Assembly (NCBI GenBank): GCA_023417815.1
Contig: JAEZEI010000124.1
Span: forward strand, 1-64,000
Length of the DNA: 64,000 nt
Source of the DNA: Bacteroidota bacterium
GTDB lineage: Bacteria; Bacteroidota; Bacteroidia; Chitinophagales; Chitinophagaceae
Reading direction: 5' to 3'
Part shown: piece by piece, positions 15,265-23,109 of the stretch
Layout of the letters: each line of letters begins with the position of its first letter
Numbering within the stretch: position 1 is the stretch's first letter
Notes under the pieces: generated by a model
Database searches by the model: none
Seen by the model: the letters and a program-made list of their open reading frames with translations, nothing else
What the model was told of the DNA's origin: nothing
Position numbers and translations under genes: made by a program

Positions 15265-17697
15265 ATGAAACAAATTCTCCTAAGCTTAGTGCTCTCCTCA
15301 TTGGGAATGAGCACGTTAGCTCAATCACCTTCGGGTAAAATTTCAGGTAAAGTATCCGGGGTTCAAACAGATGGTGTATCCATCAGCTTGTTGAATTCTT
15401 CAGATTCCTCTATTGTAAAGTTTACAGTTTCCGACAAAACCGGCAGTTTTTCGTTCCCTGATATTAAACCGGGAACTTATTTGATCCAGGCATCTGCAGC
15501 AGGTGCCAAACCGGAATATTCATCCCAGGTGGCTGTTTCTGAGAATGGCACCGCAGATGCCGGCACATTAACCCTTCAACCAGCCTCAAAAAACATGAAA
15601 GAGGTGGTGGTAACCTCCAAAAAGCAATTTATTGAAAGGAAGATCGACAAAACAGTATTGAATGTTGATGCCTCCATAACCAATGCCGGCAGCACCGCTA
15701 TGGAAGTTCTGGAAAGAGCCCCGGGGGTGCAGGTTGATAATGATGGAAATATTTCACTTAAAGGCAAACAGGGAGTGATCGTAATGATGGATGGCAAACC
15801 AAGCTATATGTCGGGTACAGAACTCGCCAATTTCTTAAGAGGAATGCCTGCTTCAACCATCGATCAGATCGAGATCATGACCAACCCGTCCGCCAAATAT
15901 GATGCTTCGGGAAACAGCGGCATAATCAATATACGGACGAAAAAACAAAAGTTGAAAGGCTTCAATGGATCTCTCGCTCTTGCTTATGGCCAGGGAGAAT
16001 ATCCTAAAACAAATAACAGCCTTACGCTTAATTATCGCATCAACAAGGTGAATATGTTCGGAACATTCAGTGGAAACTACCGTGAATGGAACAAGACCCT
16101 TAATATTAAGAGACTGTACTCAAACCCAGATGGTTCTCCAAGAGCCATCTTTGACCAGGAAGCGAATTCTATTAGAAGTCATGGGAATTATAATGCAAAA
16201 CTGGGAATGGATTATTATGCGGGAAAGAGAACAACTATCGGTTTTGTGCTGACCGGTTATACCACCCCAGGTTCCGAGGATGGAGTGAATATTTCATACC
16301 TGAAGAGCCATGTTGGAGTTACCGACTCTATTGTGAAGGCCGACATGCATGAGAAGTATACCTGGAAGAATGGAGGAATTAACCTTAATTTCCGTCACCA
16401 GTTTGATTCTGCCGGAACAGAACTTACAGCAGACCTGGATTACCTGACGTACTCTTCAAACAGGGACCAGAACTTCTTCAACAATACTTATCATTCTGAT
16501 TGGTCGCCGAAGGCCGGGGACCAGCTTGCCGGGAAACTTCCATCCGATATACATATCTATTCAGCGAAAATGGACCTTACCCGTCCATTTAAGAATGGTT
16601 TAAAAATGGAAGCCGGGGTAAAAACAAGCTTTGTAAAAACAGATAACATTGCAGGATATTTCAATGTGGTAGGAAACGATTACCAGGTTGACTATGAAAA
16701 AACCAACAGGTTCGAATACGAGGAAAATATCAATGCTGCTTATGTAAGTTTCAGCAAAACCATAGGAAAATGGGGACTCCAGGCAGGTGTCAGGGTTGAA
16801 AATACCCGGTATGACGGATACCAGCATGGAAATGATTTCCGTTCCGATTCCGCTTTTTCCAATTCCTATACCAATGCATTCCCAACCACCTATATTACCT
16901 ATGAAAGCAATTCTAAAAACCAGTGGGGATTATCCTTCGGAAGAAGGATCGACCGCCCGGATTACGAGGATCTGAACCCTTTCCTTTTCTTCCTCGATAA
17001 ATACACCTATGGTTCAGGAAACCCGTATTTAAGACCTACCTATTCCAATAATATCGACCTTTCGCATACCTATAACCGTAAGTTCACCACCACGCTTAGT
17101 TACAGCCTTACAACCGACATGGTCAGTGAAAGCTTCAGGCAGGATGGACTTACCACCATTCAAAGCAATGGAAACTATGGTAAGATGCATATGGCAGGTA
17201 TTTCCTTTGAAGGACAATTCAAGATCGCTAAGTGGTGGTCAATTACCCCGTACACTGAAATACGTTACAGGAATATAACTGCAGATCTTTATGGTGAACG
17301 AATAGACAGGGAAGGTACCTACGCGCTTTTCCATACCAATAATCAATTCACCTTCAAAAAAGGGTGGGCAGCAGAGGCACAAGGTTTTTATCGCACAAAA
17401 ATCATCCAGGGTCAGCTTTTGATCAAGGATATTTACCAGGTACAGGCGGGAGTTTCGAAGCAGGTTTTGAAAAATAAAGGTTCGGTAAAACTTACCGTCC
17501 GCGATATCTTTAAAAGCCTAGGGGGAAGAGGAAATATAAGCATGCCCGGCACTGAAGCAAGCTTCAGGCAAACCAACGACAGCAGGGTAGCTACCATCAG
17601 TTTCAACTACCGTTTCGGAAAGCCTATTAAGGGCATTCAAAAAAGAAAGACAGGTGGCGCTTCGGAAGAGCAAAACCGGATCAAATCAAGTAACTAA
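15265..17697 (+). CDS. TonB-dependent outer-membrane receptor
   Basis: 810 aa. A signal peptide of about 19 residues (ending STLAQ) is followed by a carboxypeptidase-like regulatory domain (about 24-110), a plug domain (VVVTSKKQFIERKIDKTVLN onward; NPSAKYDASGNSGIINI closes the plug) and a C-terminal beta-barrel of the OMP_b-brl_3 type. It lies in the outer membrane and imports a ligand using TonB energy. No SusD partner, hydrolase or siderophore gene is adjacent, so the ligand is unknown. The barrel does not end in a typical aromatic residue but in a Ser/Asn tail. It has its own promoter and terminator. Confidence 0.92.
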   Translation: MKQILLSLVLSSLGMSTLAQSPSGKISGKVSGVQTDGVSISLLNSSDSSIVKFTVSDKTGSFSFPDIKPGTYLIQASAAGAKPEYSSQVAVSENGTADAGTLTLQPASKNMKEVVVTSKKQFIERKIDKTVLNVDASITNAGSTAMEVLERAPGVQVDNDGNISLKGKQGVIVMMDGKPSYMSGTELANFLRGMPASTIDQIEIMTNPSAKYDASGNSGIINIRTKKQKLKGFNGSLALAYGQGEYPKTNNSLTLNYRINKVNMFGTFSGNYREWNKTLNIKRLYSNPDGSPRAIFDQEANSIRSHGNYNAKLGMDYYAGKRTTIGFVLTGYTTPGSEDGVNISYLKSHVGVTDSIVKADMHEKYTWKNGGINLNFRHQFDSAGTELTADLDYLTYSSNRDQNFFNNTYHSDWSPKAGDQLAGKLPSDIHIYSAKMDLTRPFKNGLKMEAGVKTSFVKTDNIAGYFNVVGNDYQVDYEKTNRFEYEENINAAYVSFSKTIGKWGLQAGVRVENTRYDGYQHGNDFRSDSAFSNSYTNAFPTTYITYESNSKNQWGLSFGRRIDRPDYEDLNPFLFFLDKYTYGSGNPYLRPTYSNNIDLSHTYNRKFTTTLSYSLTTDMVSESFRQDGLTTIQSNGNYGKMHMAGISFEGQFKIAKWWSITPYTEIRYRNITADLYGERIDREGTYALFHTNNQFTFKKGWAAEAQGFYRTKIIQGQLLIKDIYQVQAGVSKQVLKNKGSVKLTVRDIFKSLGGRGNISMPGTEASFRQTNDSRVATISFNYRFGKPIKGIQKRKTGGASEEQNRIKSSN

Positions 17698-17720
17698 GGC
17701 TGAATACCCGTGATTAGAAA

Positions 17721-17748
17721 ACGTCACCTTCCGTAGGTGGCGTTTTTT
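17721..17748 (+). terminator. Terminator after the TonB-dependent receptor
   Basis: ACGTCACCT (17721-17729) pairs with AGGTGGCGT (17735-17743), with one G-T pair and loop TCCGT, followed by a T run that abuts the next promoter. Confidence 0.88.
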
Positions 17749-17756
17749 TATCTTTG
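17749..17756 (+). promoter_or_regulatory. yajQ promoter -7 element (TATCTTTG)
   Basis: TATCTTTG matches TAnnTTTG. It overlaps an upstream in-frame TTG, which therefore cannot be the translation start, supporting ATG 17772. Confidence 0.6.
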
Positions 17757-17771
17757 AACAAATTTATCGAC

Positions 17772-18263
17772 ATGCCATCATTTGACCTCGTCAGCAAGGT
17801 TGACCTCCAGACCCTGGACAATGCAGTAAATGTAACTTCAAAGGAGATCACCAACAGGTTCGATTTTAAAGGATCCCACGTTGTGATCGATCTTGATAAG
17901 AAGAATTACAAACTTACGCTAGAGGCCGACAGTGATATGAAACTTCAGCAGATAATAGATGTGTTGATCAGCAGGAGCATGAAACAGGGACTGGCCGCAG
18001 AAGTATATGACCTCAGCAATGAGCCCTTTGTTTCTGGAAAGGTTACTAAAAAGGACGTTCCCGTGAGGAATGGTATAAAACAGGAGGATGCAAAGAAGAT
18101 CGTTAAGATGATAAAGGACAGCGGATTAAAGGTACAGGCAGCCATAATGGACGACATTATAAGGGTTACTGGCAAAAAAATAGATGATCTTCAGGAAGTT
18201 ATACAAGCAAGCAAGAGCTGGAACCTTGGTATTGCCCTCCAATATGTAAATATGAAAAGCTGA
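17772..18263 (+). CDS. yajQ: YajQ-family nucleotide-binding protein
   Basis: 163-aa cytoplasmic protein with two ferredoxin-like domains. It starts MPSFDLVSKVDLQTLDNAVN as in the whole family and includes RFDFKGSHVVIDLD and VQAAIMDDIIRVTGKK. Some members bind cyclic di-GMP or influence transcription and phage development; the role here is unknown. The start at 17772 matches the family N-terminus and lies 15 bases after the -7 element. Confidence 0.93.
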   Translation: MPSFDLVSKVDLQTLDNAVNVTSKEITNRFDFKGSHVVIDLDKKNYKLTLEADSDMKLQQIIDVLISRSMKQGLAAEVYDLSNEPFVSGKVTKKDVPVRNGIKQEDAKKIVKMIKDSGLKVQAAIMDDIIRVTGKKIDDLQEVIQASKSWNLGIALQYVNMKS

Positions 18264-18284
18264 TGATATTTGTGAGTATTTATT

Positions 18285-18292
18285 TACCTTTG
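18285..18292 (+). promoter_or_regulatory. rpmE2 promoter -7 element (TACCTTTG)
   Basis: TACCTTTG matches TAnnTTTG. As at rpmI, a TTTG lies 12 bases upstream (18269-18272). The start codon is 49 bases downstream. Confidence 0.55.
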
Positions 18293-18341
18293 CACCTTTC
18301 CAAAACCGGCACGGCAAAATCCGTGCGTCAAACATTAAATA

Positions 18342-18593
18342 ATGAAAAAAGAAATTCATCCAAAGAATTACCGTACTGTGGTGTTCAGGGATATGAGTAA
18401 CGGGCATATGTTCCTTAGCCGTTCAACCGCGGAAACCAAGGAAACAGTTGTTTTTGATGATGGCCAGGAATACCCGGTTATCAAGCTGGAGATCTCTAAT
18501 ACGTCTCATCCTTTCTATACCGGTAAGAATGTACTGGTGGATACTGCAGGACGTATCGACAAGTTTAAAAAGCGCTACGAAAAGAAAAAATAA
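18342..18593 (+). CDS. rpmE2: 50S ribosomal protein L31, type B
   Basis: 83-aa ribosomal protein with no zinc-binding CxxC motifs, hence type B, the zinc-independent paralogue. It starts MKKEIHPKNYRTVVFRDMS and contains SNTSHPFYTGKNVLVDTAGRIDKFKKRY in two typical blocks. No zinc-type L31 is present in this window. Confidence 0.94.
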   Translation: MKKEIHPKNYRTVVFRDMSNGHMFLSRSTAETKETVVFDDGQEYPVIKLEISNTSHPFYTGKNVLVDTAGRIDKFKKRYEKKK

Positions 18594-18638
18594 AGATTAT
18601 CTTTATAGAAGTTTGTTTTTCATGGCTATACTTTAAGG

Positions 18639-18668
18639 TCCTTCCGGTTTTCCGGGGGGATTTTTTTT
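18639..18668 (+). terminator. Terminator after rpmE2
   Basis: TCCTTCCGG (18639-18647), loop TTTT, CCGGGGGGA (18652-18660; two G-T pairs), then eight T. Confidence 0.88.
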
Positions 18669-18684
18669 GCCTTCTTCCTATTTG

Positions 18685-18692
18685 TACTTTTA
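18685..18692 (+). promoter_or_regulatory. Possible leaderless promoter of the GlmU-like gene (TACTTTTA)
   Basis: TACTTTTA is one base off TAnnTTTG and ends exactly four bases before ATG 18697, so the transcript would start at or next to the start codon. Confidence 0.4.
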
Positions 18693-18696
18693 CATT

Positions 18697-19710
18697 ATGC
18701 GCATCATCCTGGAAGACAGGCATATTTCCCGGCTGTTTCAGCCGTTGACCCTCACCCGGCATACTGCTGACCTAAGGATCGGTATCCTCACCATAAAAGA
18801 GAAATGGGAGAAGATTACCGGGTTGCCCATATTCTTTAATGCAGACCCGGCCCGGGGAGATGTGGTCATTCCGGCTAATATTATCCCTACCAAAAGCACC
18901 GCAGGTAAAATTATTGAAGCATTTTCTTCAGGAAAAATGCCGCAAAATGTTATAACCTTAAAGCATTGCTGGCACCTGCTTGAACTGAATGCTGCAGAGA
19001 TCGAAAACGATTTTGACCTTTTAACCGGTTCCCGCACTTCATTTCCGGTATCAGACACCAATAAGGTGAGTGGGAAGATCTTTGTTGAGGAAGGGGTGGA
19101 GATGGAGCATACCATTATCAATGCAGCCTCAGGCCCGGTTTATATAGGAAAGAATGCGACGGTAATGGAAGGATCTTTAATAAGAGGACCTTTCGCAATG
19201 GGAGAAGGAAGCGTGATAAAGATGGGTGGAAAAATGTATCCGGCAACCACGCTTGGCCCGTTTTGCATTGCAGGTGGAGAGATAAAAAATTCTATCCTTA
19301 TAGGTTACAGCAATAAGGCTCACGATGGCTACCTGGGAGACAGCATCATAGGGGAATGGTGTAACCTTGGTGCAGGCACATCGAATAGTAACCTGAAGAA
19401 TACCGGTGGAATCATTTCTGTTCAAAATGACAATGAATTGATCCAATTGGGCAATAAGGCCGGCACTATAATGGGCGATTATTCCCGTACTGCAATTAAC
19501 ACTTCACTGAATACTGCCTGCGTGATTGGGATTTGTTGCAATATCTTTGGCCAGGGCATGGTAAACAGGATGCCTAGCTTCACCTGGGGAAATGAGAAAT
19601 ATGAGCTTGACAAAGCATTGCGTGATATTGAACAATGGAAAGCCTTCAAAAAGATGAAGCTGGATAAAAAAGAGGTGGATCTACTAACCAAAATCTATCA
19701 AGAACAATAA
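18697..19710 (+). CDS. GlmU-like sugar nucleotidyltransferase-related protein
   Basis: 337 aa. The N-terminal part (about 1-100; LFQPLTLTRHTADLRIGILTIKEKWE in two blocks) resembles a degenerate nucleotidyltransferase domain without the GxGTRM pyrophosphorylase loop. Residues about 110-320 are a left-handed beta-helix of hexapeptide repeats, with GPVYIGKNATVMEGSLIRGP, GGEIKNSILIGYSNKAHDG and GAGTSNSNLK, matching the acetyltransferase half of GlmU. It may acetylate a sugar or sugar nucleotide. True GlmU is about 456 aa, so this is a reduced Bacteroidota relative. ATG 18697 is chosen over one ten codons upstream. It is 7 bases ahead of tpiA. Confidence 0.75.
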   Translation: MRIILEDRHISRLFQPLTLTRHTADLRIGILTIKEKWEKITGLPIFFNADPARGDVVIPANIIPTKSTAGKIIEAFSSGKMPQNVITLKHCWHLLELNAAEIENDFDLLTGSRTSFPVSDTNKVSGKIFVEEGVEMEHTIINAASGPVYIGKNATVMEGSLIRGPFAMGEGSVIKMGGKMYPATTLGPFCIAGGEIKNSILIGYSNKAHDGYLGDSIIGEWCNLGAGTSNSNLKNTGGIISVQNDNELIQLGNKAGTIMGDYSRTAINTSLNTACVIGICCNIFGQGMVNRMPSFTWGNEKYELDKALRDIEQWKAFKKMKLDKKEVDLLTKIYQEQ

Positions 19711-19717
19711 GAAGATC

Positions 19718-20479
19718 ATGAGAAAACAAATTGCTGCAGCCAACTGGAAAATGAACCTGGACCTTGCCGAAGGAGAGAATCTGGTAAATGACATTCTCGC
19801 ATCAAAGATTAACATTGGTGATGACCAGATAGCTATTCTGGCTGTTCCCTTTCCTTACCTGGTACCAGTATCCGGGCTGATAAAAGGCAAAAAGAACATC
19901 CATATAGCAGCCCAGAACTGTTCTGCAAATGATAATGGAGCCTTTACCGGGGAAGTAAGCGCAAGGATGCTTAAAAGCCTTAATGTACCTTATGTGATCC
20001 TTGGACATAGTGAACGAAGAGAATACAATTTTGAAAGCAACAGCCTGCTTGCCGCAAAGGTTGACAAAGCCCTTGAATACGGCCTTCAGCCTATCTTCTG
20101 TTGTGGAGAATCTCTCGATATCAGGGAACAGGAAAGCCAGAACCAGTTCGTTGAAACCCAGTTAAGGGAAAGCCTTTTTCACCTCGACAGCAGTAAACTG
20201 CGCAACTTTATAATTGCTTACGAACCCATCTGGGCAATAGGTACAGGCCGAACAGCCTCGAGCGAACAGGCCCAGGAAATGCACGCTCATATCCGGTCTG
20301 TTATTGCTTCACAATATGGCAAGGATATAGCCGACACCATTTCAATATTATATGGAGGAAGCGTAAAGGCTTCCAATGCCAAGGACATTTTTGGAAAGCC
20401 GGATGTTGATGGAGGACTTGTGGGTGGTGCGAGCCTCATCGCAGAAGAATTCGCATCTATCATAAACAGCCTTAAATAA
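19718..20479 (+). CDS. tpiA: Triosephosphate isomerase
   Basis: Glycolytic TIM-barrel enzyme that interconverts dihydroxyacetone phosphate and glyceraldehyde 3-phosphate. 253 aa. The catalytic residues are visible: Lys in AANWKMN, His in ILGHSERRE and Glu in AYEPIWAIGTG; the phosphate loop ILYGGSVKASNA is complete. It follows the GlmU-like gene by 7 bases and its TAA shares one base with the ATG of the next gene, so a membrane protein pair is translated from the same message. Confidence 0.97.
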   Translation: MRKQIAAANWKMNLDLAEGENLVNDILASKINIGDDQIAILAVPFPYLVPVSGLIKGKKNIHIAAQNCSANDNGAFTGEVSARMLKSLNVPYVILGHSERREYNFESNSLLAAKVDKALEYGLQPIFCCGESLDIREQESQNQFVETQLRESLFHLDSSKLRNFIIAYEPIWAIGTGRTASSEQAQEMHAHIRSVIASQYGKDIADTISILYGGSVKASNAKDIFGKPDVDGGLVGGASLIAEEFASIINSLK

Positions 20480-20970
20480 TGTTCCGCCAGCTTTTTCGGC
20501 AGAACAAAGTCATATTCGCCGCGCTGGTGACCTTCATTGCTTTCTTTATTACAGTGAATTTAAAATGGGGAGCCGTAGCTACCCCCGTGTATACCTATGG
20601 TATGTTCAGCGGAAAGATGAAACTATCAGATACCGTGCATACCTACCGATTGCTGGTGAATAACCGCGAATTCCCACTTTCATCATTGCATTTCTCCTCG
20701 CGCGACATGCTCACTGAAACCTATAAACGCTTTTATATTAAAGACAAGGTAAACAGTTCCATCGAGCAGACCATGCGCAGAGTACCGGGACTGACGCTTG
20801 CTCCATCATCCACTTTTCAATCGCCCGGAACCGAAGTTGCCATGCTGGAATGGATCAGACAAAGGATTTCCGTTTATGCAGGCACAGAAGTAAAAGAGAT
20901 TGATTTCATTCCTGTTATGTTATACTGGAACGGGCAAGAGGTTAAAGTCGAAAATATATTAGCCAGGTGA
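20479..20970 (+). CDS. Membrane-anchored protein of unknown function downstream of tpiA
   Basis: 163 aa. One N-terminal membrane segment (about 11-28, VIFAALVTFIAFFITVNL) is followed by a soluble part of about 130 residues with TPVYTYGMFSGKMKLSD near its start. The start ATG overlaps the tpiA stop by one base and the stop overlaps the next gene's GTG, so the three genes are tightly coupled. I do not recognise the family. The short stretch before MFSGK faintly recalls small partners of HTTM-type membrane proteins, but this is only an impression. Confidence 0.6.
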   Translation: MFRQLFRQNKVIFAALVTFIAFFITVNLKWGAVATPVYTYGMFSGKMKLSDTVHTYRLLVNNREFPLSSLHFSSRDMLTETYKRFYIKDKVNSSIEQTMRRVPGLTLAPSSTFQSPGTEVAMLEWIRQRISVYAGTEVKEIDFIPVMLYWNGQEVKVENILAR

Positions 20971-21776
20971 AAAAGTCTTTCTATATGCGCAACCTGGCCA
21001 TTCTATACCTTGGAACCTTCCTGTTGAATTATTCCTGGTACTTCATGAATGATATGCTGCTGTTCCAGGCCAGGCCACAGTACTTTCTAAACCAGCTCGA
21101 CATTACCGGTAATTTCTTGATGTTGTCCGGTATGCAGCATGATCTTCTTAAAGGCGGTGATGAGCGATTGCTGATGGATGCCTTATATCTGTTCATGCCG
21201 ATTATCCTTGTCGCTTTCAGCGTACGCAAATCGATATGGCGCACATTGATGGCCATCTTCACCGCCTTGTTCATGATGTGCTATGCGTGGTTTTACAGCA
21301 TCTCCACCTTTGTAAGCATTGAAGTCTTCACTGCATGGATGCTGATGCCGTTGGTATTTGCGGGCCGTAATGCGAACCAGGACAAACAACTGTTTGATTC
21401 GATACGTCTCATCTTTGCGATCATTTTCTTATCCACGGCATTGTGGAAGATCAGGGCAGGGGGAATTTTTAATACGGAACAGATGTCTGCCATCCTTCTG
21501 CAACAGCATGCTTCTGCCATCATTGATGGCAATGCAGGTTATATTCAATGGCTGATACGTCATCCGGGCGTTTCCTATTATTTATACCTGGCAGCCTTCC
21601 TGGTTGAACTCGCTTTTGGTGTTGCGTTGTTTACGAGGAAGTATGACAGGATGCTTGCGTTTGCATTTTGTTGTTTCATCCTGTTCAACTATGTATTGAT
21701 GAATATCAGCTATTTTTCGTGGTTGCCTTTTGCTGGCTTATTATTCTTTAAACCCGTTGAAGAACATTTGGATTAA
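20967..21776 (+). CDS. Polytopic membrane protein of unknown function
   Basis: 269 aa with about six to seven hydrophobic segments (for example LAILYLGTFLLNY, LYLFMPIILVAFSV, TLMAIFTALFMMCYAWF, LIFAIIFLSTALW, YYLYLAAFLVELAFGVALF, MLAFAFCCFILFNYVLM). It starts with GTG in a GTGA overlap with the preceding gene. The arrangement of a polytopic protein with a single-span partner suggests a two-component membrane complex. DoxX or HTTM-like folds are possible, but no diagnostic motif is present. Confidence 0.6.
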   Translation: MKKSFYMRNLAILYLGTFLLNYSWYFMNDMLLFQARPQYFLNQLDITGNFLMLSGMQHDLLKGGDERLLMDALYLFMPIILVAFSVRKSIWRTLMAIFTALFMMCYAWFYSISTFVSIEVFTAWMLMPLVFAGRNANQDKQLFDSIRLIFAIIFLSTALWKIRAGGIFNTEQMSAILLQQHASAIIDGNAGYIQWLIRHPGVSYYLYLAAFLVELAFGVALFTRKYDRMLAFAFCCFILFNYVLMNISYFSWLPFAGLLFFKPVEEHLD

Positions 21777-21782
21777 TAATTT

Positions 21783-21878
21783 TTCCCGCAGAATACGCAA
21801 ATGGAACGCGGATTCACGCAGAAGGATGCGTAATGATTCAGCGGTCATCTGCGATCAATCACCGGAGATCAGCGGGAA
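21783..21878. repeat. Intergenic repeat-like element with terminal inverted ends
   Basis: About 96 bases of related short words (ACGCAAA, ACGCGGATTC, ACGCAGAAGGATGCG, GATTCAGCGG, ATCTGCGATC, GATCAGCGG) are bounded by TTCCCGC (21783-21789) and its reverse complement GCGGGAA (21872-21878). It fills the gap between two convergent genes and overlaps the last codons of the hydrolase. It resembles dispersed CGCAGATT-type repeats seen in other Bacteroidota, but only one copy is in this window. Confidence 0.45.
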
Positions 21879-22525
21879 CCATTTCCATCCAGAATGTTCT
21901 TTAGTACATCATTCACTTCCTTCGCTTTGCTCAACACCATCAAGTGGGTTCCTTTTTCAATTGTGAATTGTGGTGAGGTATATTTTAATGGCAGGATCTC
22001 ATCTGTGGTTCCATGAATATGATAAAGAGGAACGTCCGGTCGTTCGCCCTTCCAGTGAAGAATGGCTCCAAGTGCCCAACGGATAAAATCAGGATCGCTT
22101 TCGCGGATTATTTTCCGGAGCAGTTCCTTTACTTCCGGCGTTTCAGGTGTAAAGATCCTTTTTATGATGGATGCTGATTTGATCAATGATGCAGGGATCA
22201 CCTTATGCACATTCAGTTTTTGAAATAACCTGTAATAGCCCGGTATTTCTTTTGAATCAGTTATGCTGGAGATCAGGATCAGCTTATCCGGATGATAAAG
22301 TCGGGAAATCTCGCAACCGATCATCCCTCCCAAAGAAAGGCCAATTAAAATGAAGGGCTCTTTTCCATTAATAGATTCGGCCATCCGCCGGCTATAGTGT
22401 TCCAGTGTTTCGTCAGGCTCCGGTGGTATCCAGTCAAGATATACCGGCTCGTATCCACCAGGGAGTTCAATGTATTTAAAGACCCGTTTGTCTGCAGCCA
22501 ATCCAGGAATGAAATAGACCTTCAC
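21869..22525 (-). CDS. Alpha/beta hydrolase
   Basis: 218-aa cytoplasmic alpha/beta-hydrolase. The nucleophile elbow is GLSLGG, the acid Asp lies in HGTTDEILP and the catalytic His in KGTHLMV. The N-terminus KVYFIPGLAADKRVF carries the oxyanion-hole region. Substrate unknown. It starts with GTG at 22525. A perfect -7 element on this strand (TATATTTG, 22537 to 22530) ends four bases before it, suggesting a leaderless message. It is divergent from the acyltransferase gene. Confidence 0.82.
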   Translation of the reverse strand: MKVYFIPGLAADKRVFKYIELPGGYEPVYLDWIPPEPDETLEHYSRRMAESINGKEPFILIGLSLGGMIGCEISRLYHPDKLILISSITDSKEIPGYYRLFQKLNVHKVIPASLIKSASIIKRIFTPETPEVKELLRKIIRESDPDFIRWALGAILHWKGERPDVPLYHIHGTTDEILPLKYTSPQFTIEKGTHLMVLSKAKEVNDVLKNILDGNGSR

Positions 22526-22529
22526 TATG

Positions 22530-22537
22530 CAAATATA
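22530..22537 (-). promoter_or_regulatory. Promoter -7 element (TATATTTG) of the alpha/beta hydrolase
   Basis: On the minus strand TATATTTG matches TAnnTTTG and ends four bases before the GTG start. Confidence 0.5.
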
Positions 22538-22581
22538 ACGTTACACCTATTTGAACATGATTCATTACTTATCTTCACGAT

Positions 22582-23109
22582 GTGAAGCGTTTCATTAAAA
22601 ATCTTTTCTCCCTGAGGCCGGAAATGGGTTTGAATTTTTACATGGCCGATCTTATTTTCAGGAAGATCCTGAGACAGAACGCTGATACTTCCTGGGCTGT
22701 TCATTTTACCAGCAAGATCTATTATCCTGCACGGATCAAAAGAGGAAAGGGAGTATTCCCGGGAGACTCACCAAATAATTATATAGAAGCCTCGAATGGG
22801 ATAGAGATAGGGGATCATACCAATCTTGGCCCTGGCGTAGGTCTTATTTCGGCGAATCACAATCTTATCAACAATAGTGTTCATGACCCCGCGCCTCCAA
22901 TCAGGATCGGTAATTATTGCTGGCTGGGGATGAATTCTGTGGTTCTTCCCGGTGTGGAGTTGGGCGATTTTACGGTGGTGGCTGCTGGTGCAGTTGTATC
23001 CTCCAGCTTTCCGGAGGGCCATTGTGTAATTGGAGGTGTTCCTGCCCAGATACTAAAGAAACTCGATAAAGCTGAATGTGAACAATACCGCAACTCCATC
23101 AATAAGTGA
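22582..23109 (+). CDS. Hexapeptide-repeat acyltransferase (WcaF/Maa-like)
   Basis: 175 aa. Left-handed beta-helix with YIEASNGIEIGDHTNLGPGV, IRIGNYCWLGMNSVVLPGVELGD (two blocks) and the closing GGVPAQILKKL typical of sugar O-acetyltransferases. The His in SANHNL could be the catalytic base. GTG 22582 is the only start giving the full N-terminus. A near-consensus -7 (TATCTTCA, 22570-22577) ends four bases upstream. The next gene, a flippase, overlaps it by 32 bases, so this pair may modify and export a surface polysaccharide or O-antigen. Confidence 0.8.
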   Translation: MKRFIKNLFSLRPEMGLNFYMADLIFRKILRQNADTSWAVHFTSKIYYPARIKRGKGVFPGDSPNNYIEASNGIEIGDHTNLGPGVGLISANHNLINNSVHDPAPPIRIGNYCWLGMNSVVLPGVELGDFTVVAAGAVVSSSFPEGHCVIGGVPAQILKKLDKAECEQYRNSINK

